Shown: in pieces, positions 47,957 through 57,283 of the stretch
Layout: the number at the start of each line of letters is the position of its first letter
Numbering within the stretch: position 1 is the stretch's first letter
From: Polaribacter sp.
Lineage (GTDB): Bacteria; Bacteroidota; Bacteroidia; Flavobacteriales; Flavobacteriaceae
Reading direction: 5' to 3'
DNA: 64,000 nt
Assembly: GCA_028336245.1 (NCBI GenBank)
Contig: JAOKTT010000001.1
Location: 85,460 to 149,459, forward strand
Translations under genes and position numbers: made by a program
The notes under the pieces: model-generated
Seen by the model: only the letters and a program-made list of their open reading frames with translations
Database searches by the model: none
What the model was told of the DNA's origin: nothing

Positions 47957-49207
47957 TTAATTTAAGATATTAAACTTCAAAGCTTTCTCCTGAAACACAG
48001 ACAAAAGTGGCATCTTTTTATTTTCCTGATAATACTGCTTTAAAAAGCGTTTACTGTCCTTATAAAACTTATTATGCGTGTGCCATATTTCTTGTTTTCT
48101 AGCTTTATCATCTATCATCCAGAAGCCTACTTGCTCTCCTGTTTCTTTTTTAATTTCATTATTATACATTTCCCAAAAAAGAATAAAAGGAGCATTCCAT
48201 TTTAACCCTGTCTTAATCACCCATTTTGCACGCTCATTTTGCACTTTTTCGCCATACCTCATGAAAGGACTTCCATACTCTCCAATCCATACACGCTTGC
48301 CGTCTGGCAATCCTTTTTTAGGTTGAAGATACGATTCGATATAATCCAAAGATTCGCTCAAAGAAACATGTAACTCTTGTTCTGTTTTAGGTGGATTTGT
48401 TGCGTCATAAGAAGAATAGGAAACATAGTCCGGGTTCACCTCTTTAATGATCGTATTGGTTACTACTTTATCGCCTAATTCAATGCCACGTCGTACTAGG
48501 TTCACTTCCACATAGTGATAGATATTAACATTCTTATATTCGGTATCTCTTTTAGCATCGTCGATGGCTTTCTGACGTACCTTCGCCCATTTCAACATGC
48601 CTTCTAATGTAGCTTCGTCGGCTGGTTTAGTCCGATCATAGTCCCAACGCAAGTGCCAATCGCCTTCCCAGTTACCTAGATAAAATACCTTGCCTGAGTT
48701 ATTGAATTCCTTTAATAAATAACTTGTCAACTCGTATAACTCTTTGTATAAAGCCTCGGCATAAAAATCAGGATAGCCTCCTATAAATTTAATTTGACTG
48801 GTATCATTTTTCTTGCCTTTTGGTTCAGGTGAATATTGCGAAAAACCGTATACCCAGATGTGATAAAACTTAAAATCCATATTGAGAACTTCTTTAACTG
48901 AAGGCTCTAATTGAGCTAAACTTGTTAATGAAGTTATTTCTTTATTCTCAGTAAGACCATAATTTTCGTTACAATATCGTGGATGCATCGAGAATTTAAG
49001 TAAATTAGAACCCATGTCTTTAATTTGCTTAGCTGTTTCTACCAACATCGACTCATTCGTGAATTTATATTTAGGCCCCACAGTTTGGGTGCCCACTATA
49101 TAATTATAGTCTTCCACCAACCTTTTCATAGCGTCATCTTTTGACGGGGTCTGCGCCCAAGTACAATTAACGATTAGTAATCCAATAATAATATAGGTAC
49201 TCTTCAT
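47957..49207 (-). CDS. Unassigned secreted protein resembling a clan GH-A glycoside hydrolase
   Basis: I do not recognise a named family. The 416-residue protein has a signal peptide (cleavage near WA-Q19) and the look of a TIM barrel: an early strand GSNLLKFSMHPR, FKFYHIWVYG, FYLGNWEGDWHLRWDY at about 175-190, VNIYHYVEVNLVRRG, VSYSSYDATN at about 262-271, VWIGEYGSPF at about 307-315 and PFILFWEMYNNE at about 340-351. In clan GH-A retaining enzymes the acid/base Glu follows strand 4 and the nucleophile follows strand 7; Glu181 (NWEGD) and Glu310 (WIGEYG) are placed accordingly. The gene lies between the HTCS regulator and susC and is preceded by the shared 50-bp element and a perfect TACTTTTG -7 box. 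It probably degrades the glycan of this PUL. Fold call moderate, specificity unknown. Confidence 0.6.
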   Translation of the reverse strand: MKSTYIIIGLLIVNCTWAQTPSKDDAMKRLVEDYNYIVGTQTVGPKYKFTNESMLVETAKQIKDMGSNLLKFSMHPRYCNENYGLTENKEITSLTSLAQLEPSVKEVLNMDFKFYHIWVYGFSQYSPEPKGKKNDTSQIKFIGGYPDFYAEALYKELYELTSYLLKEFNNSGKVFYLGNWEGDWHLRWDYDRTKPADEATLEGMLKWAKVRQKAIDDAKRDTEYKNVNIYHYVEVNLVRRGIELGDKVVTNTIIKEVNPDYVSYSSYDATNPPKTEQELHVSLSESLDYIESYLQPKKGLPDGKRVWIGEYGSPFMRYGEKVQNERAKWVIKTGLKWNAPFILFWEMYNNEIKKETGEQVGFWMIDDKARKQEIWHTHNKFYKDSKRFLKQYYQENKKMPLLSVFQEKALKFNILN

Positions 49208-49306
49208 ACAACTTGATTTTATTTTGTTTTTATATATCTTCTAAGCTTATCTGCTGACTCCTTCTTTTAGAAATAGCTATACCAACACAATCGCTATCGC
49301 AAAATG

Positions 49307-49365
49307 CAAAAGTAAAACCAAATATGAGTTTGAGAACTGTTCAGATGAGTTTAAAGGCTAATCAA
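49307..49365 (-). promoter_or_regulatory. Shared operator/promoter element, copy C (upstream of the GH-A-like gene)
   Basis: On the - strand the block TTGATTAGCC...TTTGGTTTTA covers 49365-49315 and differs from copy A (57189-57240) at only two positions. It holds two perfect direct repeats AAACTCAT (49352-49345 and 49331-49324) 21 bp apart. TACTTTTG at 49314-49307 matches the Bacteroidota -7 consensus and begins exactly 9 nt after the second repeat. It is about 100 bp before the start of the GH-A-like gene and lies downstream of the HTCS gene. AraC-type domains of HTCS proteins bind such tandem repeats, so this is a likely HTCS operator. I see nothing else recognisable in the rest of the 49208-49680 gap. 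Confidence 0.7.
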
Positions 49366-49680
49366 CACCTATTACATACTCATTAAATGATGATTACAAA
49401 CCTCTATGGTTATACTTTACAAAAATAAAATCATATTCAAATTCTCAAAAAAGGTTGAATTTAGCCATATAAATATGTGTAATATATCTTTTAAAAAGAT
49501 ATAAATAAACTATCCACCTTTGAAGGAGAACTTGCAGCGAATAAACGAATAACAAGCCTTTAAAATAAAAAGCTACACTTATTTTTAATTGCTGCACTCT
49601 ATTTTTATATTATTAACGCTTACTCCACGGTTTCAATATCGAGCTAATAGATTTTAGGGATGAAATCACAGAGGTGAAAA

Positions 49681-52600
49681 TCAGTTTTCCTGGGTTCTCA
49701 TAAATTGTTTTGGCGTTTTACCGTAGAACTTTTTAAAAACTGTACTGAAGTATTTCGGATCATGAAAACCCGACTCATAAGCAATATCCGCAATGCGCAT
49801 ATTTTGATTCGATTTGAATAATTCTACGGCATGATTCAATTTAATCTTTATGATTAAATCAGAAGGTGTCATACCTGTTAGGCCTTTTAACTTTCTAAAA
49901 AGATTTGAACGACTAAACCCTAATTTTGAACAAAGTACATCGATAGTGAAATCCCGCTCAGTTATATTTTCCTTAATTAGTTCTACCGCTGTAGACAGAA
50001 ATTTCTCATCAGGCGACGTATAATTGGCTTTCTTAATATTTTCTTTACCTGCAATACCCCCCAGTGCCTGGCGTGTGCGCAATAGATTATTTATTGTAGC
50101 TTTTAAAACCTCAATACTAAATGGCTTCTCAACATAGGCATCAGCTCCCACATCAAGACCTTCTACTTTATCTTCAACGCCTCCCAAAGCAGTAATCATC
50201 ACCACAGGAATGTGGCTCGTTTTAATATTGCTTTTTATAATTTTGCACAATTCTTTACCGTTCATTAGTGGCATCATTACATCAGTAATAATTATATCTG
50301 GATTCTTTTCAACCGCTAAAACCAGCCCTTCCTTGCCATTAGGAGCTTCAATTACACGATAACTTTTATCCAGTTCTGCTTTAATGATTGCTCTAAGATC
50401 TTCGTTATCTTCCACCAGCAGTGCCAATTTGTTTTCTCCAATTATATCAGGAATCTTATCGTAACCACTATGAATAGTTTCTACCGTTTTAATTTCATCA
50501 TTTTTAAAGTGCTTGGAACCCTTTTGCAGTTCAACAATAAATGTTGAACCGATGTTCTCTTTACTTTGTAAAGATATTTTACCCTGATGTAATTCTACGA
50601 TTCGTTTTGCCAACATAAGACCTATACCACTTCCCGAAATACCCCTATGGTTAACATTGTCACCGCGAGTAAACCTTGTAAATATTTGTTTTTGTTGCTT
50701 TTCTGGAACTCCTAGCCCATTGTCCGAAAACTTGATTTTAATATTTTCTTCATTTGATTTTACGAGAATTTTTATTGATCCACCTTCCTCTCCATATTTA
50801 ATGGCATTAGATATTAAATTATTAATAACACTGCTCATTTTATTTTTATCAACCCAAATGTTCACATCTGGAGAGGTAACATCCAGATCCATAGATTTCT
50901 TTTGTAGCAGAGGTTGAAAATCTGAGACAAGTAATTTAAGTAAGCTTTTTATTTTCACCTCCTCCACACTTAGCTTTAATCTCTGCCGTTCCGATTTCTG
51001 AAACTCCAACAACTGAGACACATACTCACTTAGACTATTGGCATTCCTTTTTATCAACTCAAAAGCATCCTTGTTCTTATCTATAGGTGGAAGTTGATTT
51101 ATCAATAATTGAATAAGCGTGACGGGTGTTCGAATATCATGAGCTACATCTACAAAGAATTTTATTTTTTCATCGCTAAAACGTTGCTGATTCTTAGCGC
51201 GACTAGTTAAAATAAGAAGCACCCCTAAAACCCCTAAAATGAGGAAATACACGATATAAGCCCACCACGTTTTCCAAAAAGGTTTTTTAATTACAATATC
51301 CTTACGATACACATGAGGGGACTGCACTCCATCTGCATTAAACGTTGTAATGTTTAAAATATAAGTTCCGGATGGCAAATTAGAATAAGAAACAGTTCTG
51401 CTATCTTCTGACAAAATCGGATTTTCATCGTACCCTATCAATCTCCATTGAAACACATCTTTTTTAGGTCCATGAAATTTCAAGACCTCCGCTGTAAAGC
51501 TCAATGAGTTTTGGTCATAATCTAATGCTAACTTATTCTGGTAATTGATATCTCCAGTATTTATAATTGAATTAGACTGAACTCCATTTATTTTAAAATC
51601 ACTTACAAACAATTTTGATGCAAAAGCATCCTGCTCTAGTTCCTCCGGATCAAAAATAACCGCTCCATCGGGACCACCAAAAGCCAACCTGCCATCCCTA
51701 AGCTTCGTGGAAGCACCAAAACCAAACTCATTAGCCTCCACGCCCTCTTCTTGATCATATTGCCTAAAAAAAGAGTCTTGTAAATTAAATCGCCACAAAC
51801 CTGTAGAAGTGCCCAACCACAGCAAACCATCATTATCTTGCTGAATAGAATATACGATTCCTAACTTTCTTGCATCTTGTGAGTCATAGTGCTTAAACTT
51901 ATTCTCCTTTAAATCATAACTATGAATACCTGCATCATTACCAATCCATAATATTTTCTGGTTTAAATCTAGACATAAGGCATGAGCACTGCCTAAAATA
52001 TTTTGATTAAGAGATTTAGGATCCTCTAGTTTTTGAAAACTATAATTCCGTTTGTTTAAACGATAAACTCCTGCACCCGAGGCAACATACATAAAATCAT
52101 CAGCTCCTTCAAGGATGCACTTTATTATGCCACTGGGAAATCGCTGAACAAACTCCCCTTTATTATATAAGCTCAAAGGGCCATCATTGCCTCCAACCCA
52201 CAGCTCATCGTCTTTTGTAAAAGTAGAAAATATAAGATTCAGTTTCTTTTGCTGATTTCTTAATAACTCAGTTACAGCGCCCGATGCGCTATTTATAGTC
52301 AACAGCCCTTCTCCGTAGGTACCCAAGATCAGTTCTCCTTGATATTCATTAATACTTAGAACAGATGTTTTTTCTAGTTTTCTAGATTTATTAAAATGCG
52401 TCCACCTTCCATCTTTACTTCGTCGACCAACACCATCCTCTGTACCAAACCACAAAATCTCTTCCTCATCTTCATAAATACTGCGTATGATATTATTATG
52501 AATACTATTTTTTTCATTTAAAACGTGTGAAATATTATCGAAAGGATTGTCTTTTGAATAAAGTAAATCAACACCAATTTCACCAACTGCAAGCCAATAA

Positions 52601-53511
52601 ACATCAGATTTATCTATAAATATTCTATTTACATTATTCTGCCTTAAGGTGTTTTTTTGGTCTGGATCATTCATAAAATGATGTCGAACTTTAAACGATC
52701 TATCTACAACATACAAACCCAATCTATCAACAGCAATCACAGCATCTCCATTCGCGTTAAACGCTATATCCCGAACTGAATATGTTTTTAATGATGAATT
52801 AAACAATTCAACACGGATTGATTTATCAGTATCGTTAACAAAGAGTCCATCCCTTTCTGTCCCTATCCAAACTCTATTTTTATCGTCAATAGAAAGTGCT
52901 GTAATATCCTTATCCCTTAAGAGGGTGTCAACGACAATCAAATTTCCTTGGTCATACTCGAACGAAACAACCCCTTTTGAGGTCGCCGAATATACAGATT
53001 GCTCCTGAACGATTAAACGGCGGTTGAATGTAAAGTCAGAATACAGCACCTCCCCTAACTTTTTTTTATCTAGATCGTACATTAGGAGACCATGGGCCAA
53101 TCCAAAAATGATTTTATTATCTATGACACAAGCAGATATAAACTGAAAAGTAGGCTTATAAAATAATTCAACAAAGTCATTCTGATGATATCTATATTTT
53201 AAAAGAACGCCATCACGGCCAACAATATAGAGTTCTCCATTATAGTTAATGACCTCTTTAATATTATTGTTTTTAGTATTTGAAAAATCGGATATTGAAT
53301 ACTGCTTTATTTCATAGCCCGAATACTTGTTTAATCCTATAGATGTACCAAGCCACATATATCCCAACGAATCTGTTGCAAAGGCATTCACTGTACCATT
53401 ACTCAAACCGTCTTCAATACTAAGGTGTTTTACTTGATAAGCCTGTGCATTCAGTGAATGTAAAACAAACAAAACTACAAACAACTTCAGAAACCTATTC
53501 GTAAATTCCAT
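49681..53511 (-). CDS. Hybrid two-component system regulator (HTCS)
   Basis: This 1276-residue single-chain sensor-regulator contains, in order, a signal peptide (about 1-22), two seven-bladed propellers of Reg_prop repeats (GLSNGTVNAFATDSLGYMWLGT and many others, about 27-670), a Y_Y_Y domain (about 680-755), a membrane helix (about 765-785), a histidine kinase with His791 in DVAHDIRTP and the ATP-binding VINNLISNAIKYGE, FSDNGLGVP and GSGIGL. A receiver domain follows with Asp1077 in IIITDVMMP, then a C-terminal AraC-type DNA-binding domain (SNLFRKLKGLTGMTPSDLI, IADIAYESGFHDPKYFSTVFKK). HTCS proteins sense oligosaccharides in the periplasm and switch on the matching PUL. It is transcribed toward the GH-A-like/susCD block and lies next to the candidate operator. 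Confidence 0.97.
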   Translation of the reverse strand: MEFTNRFLKLFVVLFVLHSLNAQAYQVKHLSIEDGLSNGTVNAFATDSLGYMWLGTSIGLNKYSGYEIKQYSISDFSNTKNNNIKEVINYNGELYIVGRDGVLLKYRYHQNDFVELFYKPTFQFISACVIDNKIIFGLAHGLLMYDLDKKKLGEVLYSDFTFNRRLIVQEQSVYSATSKGVVSFEYDQGNLIVVDTLLRDKDITALSIDDKNRVWIGTERDGLFVNDTDKSIRVELFNSSLKTYSVRDIAFNANGDAVIAVDRLGLYVVDRSFKVRHHFMNDPDQKNTLRQNNVNRIFIDKSDVYWLAVGEIGVDLLYSKDNPFDNISHVLNEKNSIHNNIIRSIYEDEEEILWFGTEDGVGRRSKDGRWTHFNKSRKLEKTSVLSINEYQGELILGTYGEGLLTINSASGAVTELLRNQQKKLNLIFSTFTKDDELWVGGNDGPLSLYNKGEFVQRFPSGIIKCILEGADDFMYVASGAGVYRLNKRNYSFQKLEDPKSLNQNILGSAHALCLDLNQKILWIGNDAGIHSYDLKENKFKHYDSQDARKLGIVYSIQQDNDGLLWLGTSTGLWRFNLQDSFFRQYDQEEGVEANEFGFGASTKLRDGRLAFGGPDGAVIFDPEELEQDAFASKLFVSDFKINGVQSNSIINTGDINYQNKLALDYDQNSLSFTAEVLKFHGPKKDVFQWRLIGYDENPILSEDSRTVSYSNLPSGTYILNITTFNADGVQSPHVYRKDIVIKKPFWKTWWAYIVYFLILGVLGVLLILTSRAKNQQRFSDEKIKFFVDVAHDIRTPVTLIQLLINQLPPIDKNKDAFELIKRNANSLSEYVSQLLEFQKSERQRLKLSVEEVKIKSLLKLLVSDFQPLLQKKSMDLDVTSPDVNIWVDKNKMSSVINNLISNAIKYGEEGGSIKILVKSNEENIKIKFSDNGLGVPEKQQKQIFTRFTRGDNVNHRGISGSGIGLMLAKRIVELHQGKISLQSKENIGSTFIVELQKGSKHFKNDEIKTVETIHSGYDKIPDIIGENKLALLVEDNEDLRAIIKAELDKSYRVIEAPNGKEGLVLAVEKNPDIIITDVMMPLMNGKELCKIIKSNIKTSHIPVVMITALGGVEDKVEGLDVGADAYVEKPFSIEVLKATINNLLRTRQALGGIAGKENIKKANYTSPDEKFLSTAVELIKENITERDFTIDVLCSKLGFSRSNLFRKLKGLTGMTPSDLIIKIKLNHAVELFKSNQNMRIADIAYESGFHDPKYFSTVFKKFYGKTPKQFMRTQEN

Positions 53512-53705
53512 GGCAATATTTAATAAAAATTAAAATTCAATTTAAATAGAATAACCTTAATCTACAACTTTATAAAGCTTATTATTATTCTTGTTTTTTC
53601 ACTGCTATTAATCAAAAACTTTTTCTTAATTCTTTTAAAACACTCAACAGCTTTTTGATCTTCTTTGACCATCCTTTTATTCAGTTTGTCCTTATCCTCC
53701 CTAAT

Positions 53706-53930
53706 TTAAAAAGCGGGTAGCGAATATGTAAAAAGCGACAGTCTGCAAAAGTAATTTTCGAACAAAACACCTTCTTTTGCAAAACGCTCCATATTTAGCG
53801 TTTGCAAAAAAAGGTGATGAACATAGATTCCTAAAGCATCGCAAGGTTGATCATCAACCAATACAAAAAATAAGCTGGGCTGTTCTTTTGTATTATTAAG
53901 TAGTACTTGGAAAGATGCAAAATATAAAAG
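53706..53930 (-). pseudogene. Remnant of an S1 sulfatase gene, N-terminal 75 codons
   Basis: The - strand between the HTCS gene and the second symporter gene encodes the beginning of a sulfatase: the end of a signal-peptide-like segment (LLYFASFQ), then PSLFFVLVDDQPCDALGIY, TLNMERFAKEGVLFEN and YFCRLSLFTYSLPAF before a stop. This matches the usual metal-site strand (FVLVDDQxxDALGxY) and the TPNMDRLAKEGVLFENAF stretch of iduronate-2-sulfatase-like enzymes, but where the C-x-P-S-R motif should be the sequence has drifted and ends. No start codon in frame and no catalytic Cys remain. It is a relic of an additional sulfatase. The rest of 53512-53977 shows no gene. Confidence 0.65.
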
Positions 53931-53977
53931 CTACTCGTAAAATAAGTAGTACCTACTTCATTATATTATTTTTCTAT

Positions 53978-55612
53978 TTAATAAAAAATAAAGTACATCG
54001 TGAAACAAGCCATCACCAGCAGTAAGGATAATACTCTAAAATTTTTATACCACACCACATTTTTAAGCTCTTCCGTCTCTTGTTTCCAAATTTCCAACGT
54101 CCATGTATTTTGCTTGACTTTCTGTTCATCAGGCAAATGAGAGAACATACTAACGATTACATTAACAGCGACGCTTAGAAGGAGAATAATTGGAGCTAAA
54201 AGAAGGAAATGCATACTAATTTCCACATCAAGCACATACTTTGATATCATAATAATGGCTGCTAATAACAAACCAGACATCAAACCGGCAAAAGCACCTT
54301 TTTCGTTAGAACGCTTCCAAAATAAACCTAAGAAAAATGTACCTACAATAGGTGGTGCCAAATACGACGTAATTTCCTGATAATAGGAAACCAGCGAATC
54401 AAATTGTTCAATTATTGGCGCCCAAAGAACAGCAAATACCAGCACTAAAAAAGAGGTTACACGACCTACCAAAACTAGTTTTTTCCCATCAGCATTTGGA
54501 TGAAAGGGTTTGTAAAAATCCATAGTAAATAAAGTAGCTACAGAACTTAATGTAGCACTTAAAGTAGATGTAAGTGCTGAAATCATCGCTGCTAATATTA
54601 ATCCAATCAATCCAACAGGAAGTAACTTTACAATCATGCGTGGATATACTTGGTCGGTATTAATACCAAAGTTTGACTTTAGGGAGCTTCCGCTTATCAT
54701 GTCAAATGGCAAATTATCTACACCAAAAAGATTAGTACCTCGGGCAATTAATCCAGGTAGTATAAAAATAAACAAGGTGAATAGATATAAGAAACCAACA
54801 AATAAAACCCCTTTTCGACCATGGTCGATTGTTTTAGCAGACAAAACGCGTTGCACCATCACCTGGTTGTTTCCCCAGAAGTAAAACCCTAAGATGGGAA
54901 TTCCAATCCACATACCTAACCAAGGCACCGTTGGATCGCTCATTGGACGGGTTAACTTTAACCAAACACCCTCATTAAAACGCGTGTATAATTCTTCCCA
55001 TCCTCCTATGGAGTCAAGCGCGAAAAAATACAATATAGCTGAACCAATTATGAGCACTGCTGCCTGAATCATATCTGCATAAATAGCGGAAGATAATCCT
55101 CCAATAATAGTATAGCTCCCTGCAATAGCAGCCATTATAACGATAATCGTGAACAACTCAAACTCGGGAAAAATAAGCTTAATAATTAATGCGCCTGTGT
55201 AAAGTGTTGCTGCCGCATCTAAAAATATATTTCCAAAAATAGTAATGAATGAAAAATAATATTTCGATTTTTTATCAAAACGTCTCTCTAAGAATTCTGG
55301 TATCGTGAAAATACCTGATTTTATATAAAAAGGAAGAAAAAACAGGGCGAAAAACACCATCACTAAAACCGAAATCCAGTTATAATTAAAAACGGCAATC
55401 CCACTTATAAATCCTTCACCAGAATGTCCCATTAAGGTAGAACTGGAGACACTTGCTGCAAATAAGGAAAGACCGATGACAGGCCAAGTCATACTTCTAC
55501 CTGCCAAAAAGTAAGAATCTGAATCCGAACTTTTACCATTTTTTAATGCCCACCAAATTATTCCCGCCAAAAATACAACCAGGATGGTAATGTCAATTAT
55601 ACTAATATTCAT
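53978..55612 (-). CDS. Sodium:solute symporter (SSS family), second copy
   Basis: The 544-residue protein has about 14 membrane segments and the SSS start (FLAGRSMTWPVIGLSLFAASVSSSTLMGHSGEGF). It also has FWGNNQVMVQRVLSAKTIDHGRKG, the segment shared with sugar-transporting members. It lies between the HTCS gene and GH130, and in Bacteroidota PULs such SSS carriers move the monosaccharide or disaccharide product across the inner membrane. GH130 downstream points to a mannose-containing disaccharide or free mannose as cargo. It is clearly related to but distinct from the galactose-operon symporter at 14050-15696. Confidence 0.92.
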   Translation of the reverse strand: MNISIIDITILVVFLAGIIWWALKNGKSSDSDSYFLAGRSMTWPVIGLSLFAASVSSSTLMGHSGEGFISGIAVFNYNWISVLVMVFFALFFLPFYIKSGIFTIPEFLERRFDKKSKYYFSFITIFGNIFLDAAATLYTGALIIKLIFPEFELFTIIVIMAAIAGSYTIIGGLSSAIYADMIQAAVLIIGSAILYFFALDSIGGWEELYTRFNEGVWLKLTRPMSDPTVPWLGMWIGIPILGFYFWGNNQVMVQRVLSAKTIDHGRKGVLFVGFLYLFTLFIFILPGLIARGTNLFGVDNLPFDMISGSSLKSNFGINTDQVYPRMIVKLLPVGLIGLILAAMISALTSTLSATLSSVATLFTMDFYKPFHPNADGKKLVLVGRVTSFLVLVFAVLWAPIIEQFDSLVSYYQEITSYLAPPIVGTFFLGLFWKRSNEKGAFAGLMSGLLLAAIIMISKYVLDVEISMHFLLLAPIILLLSVAVNVIVSMFSHLPDEQKVKQNTWTLEIWKQETEELKNVVWYKNFRVLSLLLVMACFTMYFIFY

Positions 55613-55737
55613 AATAAAAAAATTTAATAAAAGGCTCTGAGACTTTATGTAAGAGATTCTTCTCTATGCCCAAAATGCTTTTGTTTGATTAATCCCTGTT
55701 TCAATGAAAATTTTATATTTCATTTCTCACATTGTAC

Positions 55738-56751
55738 TTATTTTGTGTTTTGCTTTATAAACTGTACCAATTCATGAATATTTGCAGTTGCCGCACAACA
55801 CCACTGGTCTGATGCACCATAATACACATATAAGGTATCATCAACAATAACATTCCCCGTTGGAAAAACTACGCCCCATTTATACAATCCATTTTTTTCA
55901 ATATCCGTTTCTGGTTCTAGGATAAAGTCTTTTGTGCGATACAAAATTTTGGTAGGATCTTCTAGATCGAGCAAACAAGCACCTAGTCGGTACGTGAAAT
56001 TTTTATCTACCCCATGATACAACATTAACCAACCCTCATTGGTACGCAATGGCGGTGTGTTTCCGCCTACTTTGTACTCCCACCATTCTTCGCCTTTCAG
56101 TAAAAGCGTACTCGCTACGTTCCAGGTCATCATATCTTCAGAAGACTTAATCCATATTGCAGGTGTTTCTGTATTGTATTTCGGGCCAACATAGTTCTTA
56201 GGACGGTGCAACATAAAAAACTTACTATTTATTTTTTCCGGAAATAAAATAACATCGCGATCATCTAGACTAGGATCTGTTAACCTGCCTACTTTTTTAA
56301 AATTGACAAGGTCCTTTGAGATAGCTAATGCAGTATTTCCAACATTCTCTCGCAAGCATTTTGGTGCAAACTCACTAAGTTTTGGTGCTTCAATCTGATC
56401 ATATTCATTTTTCCAATACTGTCCTGGAGGATACGGGCGAAAGGCATAAGTCATATAATACTCATCGCCAAATTTAACGACTCGTGGATCTTCCACAGAA
56501 CCAGCATCAAATCCGTTTGGGTCTGGTGTTAATACAGGCTTATCTTGTACACGCTTAAAATTGAATCCATCGGTACTTGTGGCTAAGCCTATGTGTATAT
56601 GGTGCTCTTTGTCTTCTCCTGCAGCTCTGTATAATAAATAGAATATACCATCTTCATACCACGCCGCTGGATTCGTTGTCACCAAGCTTTCCCATTCATT
56701 TTCAGGGTTAGGTGATAAAATAGGGTTTCCTTCAAATTTCTTGAGTTTCAT
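55738..56751 (-). CDS. GH130 family glycoside phosphorylase (beta-mannoside type)
   Basis: The protein has 337 residues from the ATG at 56751, which puts the conserved N-terminus (KFEGNPILSPN) at the very start; an upstream ATG at 56832 would add 27 residues unlike the family. GH130 hallmarks are the five-bladed propeller landmarks NPAAWYEDGIFYLLYRAAG, ATSTDGFNF, and DAGSVEDPRVV, with Asp88 as the conserved catalytic Asp, plus WEYKVGGNTPPLRTNEGWLMLYHGVD near the phosphate site. These enzymes break or make beta-mannosidic bonds with phosphate, giving mannose-1-phosphate. No signal peptide is visible, so it is cytoplasmic, after import by the neighbouring symporter. It links to ManA in the same block. 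Confidence 0.93.
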   Translation of the reverse strand: MKLKKFEGNPILSPNPENEWESLVTTNPAAWYEDGIFYLLYRAAGEDKEHHIHIGLATSTDGFNFKRVQDKPVLTPDPNGFDAGSVEDPRVVKFGDEYYMTYAFRPYPPGQYWKNEYDQIEAPKLSEFAPKCLRENVGNTALAISKDLVNFKKVGRLTDPSLDDRDVILFPEKINSKFFMLHRPKNYVGPKYNTETPAIWIKSSEDMMTWNVASTLLLKGEEWWEYKVGGNTPPLRTNEGWLMLYHGVDKNFTYRLGACLLDLEDPTKILYRTKDFILEPETDIEKNGLYKWGVVFPTGNVIVDDTLYVYYGASDQWCCAATANIHELVQFIKQNTK

Positions 56752-56804
56752 CTTTGTCTTCTTTAATTCTGCATTCCATTTGAATACTTTACAAATGCTT
56801 GAGT

Positions 56805-56832
56805 CAAATATATAAGGCCTTAAAGAAGGCAA
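56805..56832 (-). promoter_or_regulatory. Candidate promoter of the GH130 gene
   Basis: On the - strand TTG (56832-56830) and TATATTTG (56812-56805) match the Bacteroidota -33 and -7 elements with a 17-bp spacer, 54 bp before the chosen GH130 start. A promoter here would lie inside the longer alternative reading frame, which supports the shorter start. Confidence 0.35.
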
Positions 56833-57188
56833 GGTTTAATAGCTGATCAAGTAGTTTTAAAAAATGTTCAAATAATTATACTTTGTTGGTATTCTGATTG
56901 ATAACTAGAATTTTTATTCTCAAAATATAAGAATTTACGGCCTTACCTGGAAATATAGCTTGATTCTGACGGTTTTGAAGTTGAAAGATTAAAGCTGATT
57001 AAGAGCCGAGAATACGAAAACGAGAGAACCCATAAAATAAAAGCTGTTTTGTGTATCAGAAGATACTATTAATTGTAAAGATTTATTTTTCACCAAAACC
57101 AAAAAAGATACTTTGGATAGTCGATTTACATTTGGGAAGATTAATAAAGGCATCCACCATCGATTCAATAACAGCGTAAGCAGATATT
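56833..57188. other. Non-coding stretch between divergent GH130 and secreted-protein genes
   Basis: No gene was recognised here. A short open stretch on the + strand (about 56957-57070) encodes a lysine/arginine-rich peptide containing VERLKLIKSREYENER; it has no start and resembles nothing that I can name. The shared operator copy A begins right after this stretch. Confidence 0.5.
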
Positions 57189-57248
57189 ATTGATTAGCCT
57201 TTAAACTCATCTGAACAGTTCTCAAACCCATATTTTGTTTTAATATTG
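57189..57248 (+). promoter_or_regulatory. Shared operator/promoter element, copy A
   Basis: A 52-bp block (57189-57240) contains direct repeats AAACTCAT (57203-57210) and AAACCCAT (57224-57231) with a 21-bp period. TAATATTG at 57241-57248, one base from the -7 consensus, begins 9 nt after the second repeat as in the other two copies. It is 36 bp upstream of the first of the duplicated secreted-protein genes. Confidence 0.7.
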
Positions 57249-57283
57249 CAACTTGCGATAAGCAATACAAAAAACATAAAAAA

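Noticed and set aside
56752-56832. Longer GH130 start at 56832
   Set aside because: The extension is unlike the family, and a TTG-17 bp-TATATTTG promoter pattern lies inside it.
56957-57070. Open stretch reading VERLKLIKSREYENER, possibly a transposase tail
   Set aside because: It has no start, is short, and no insertion-sequence ends or matching catalytic motif were found nearby.
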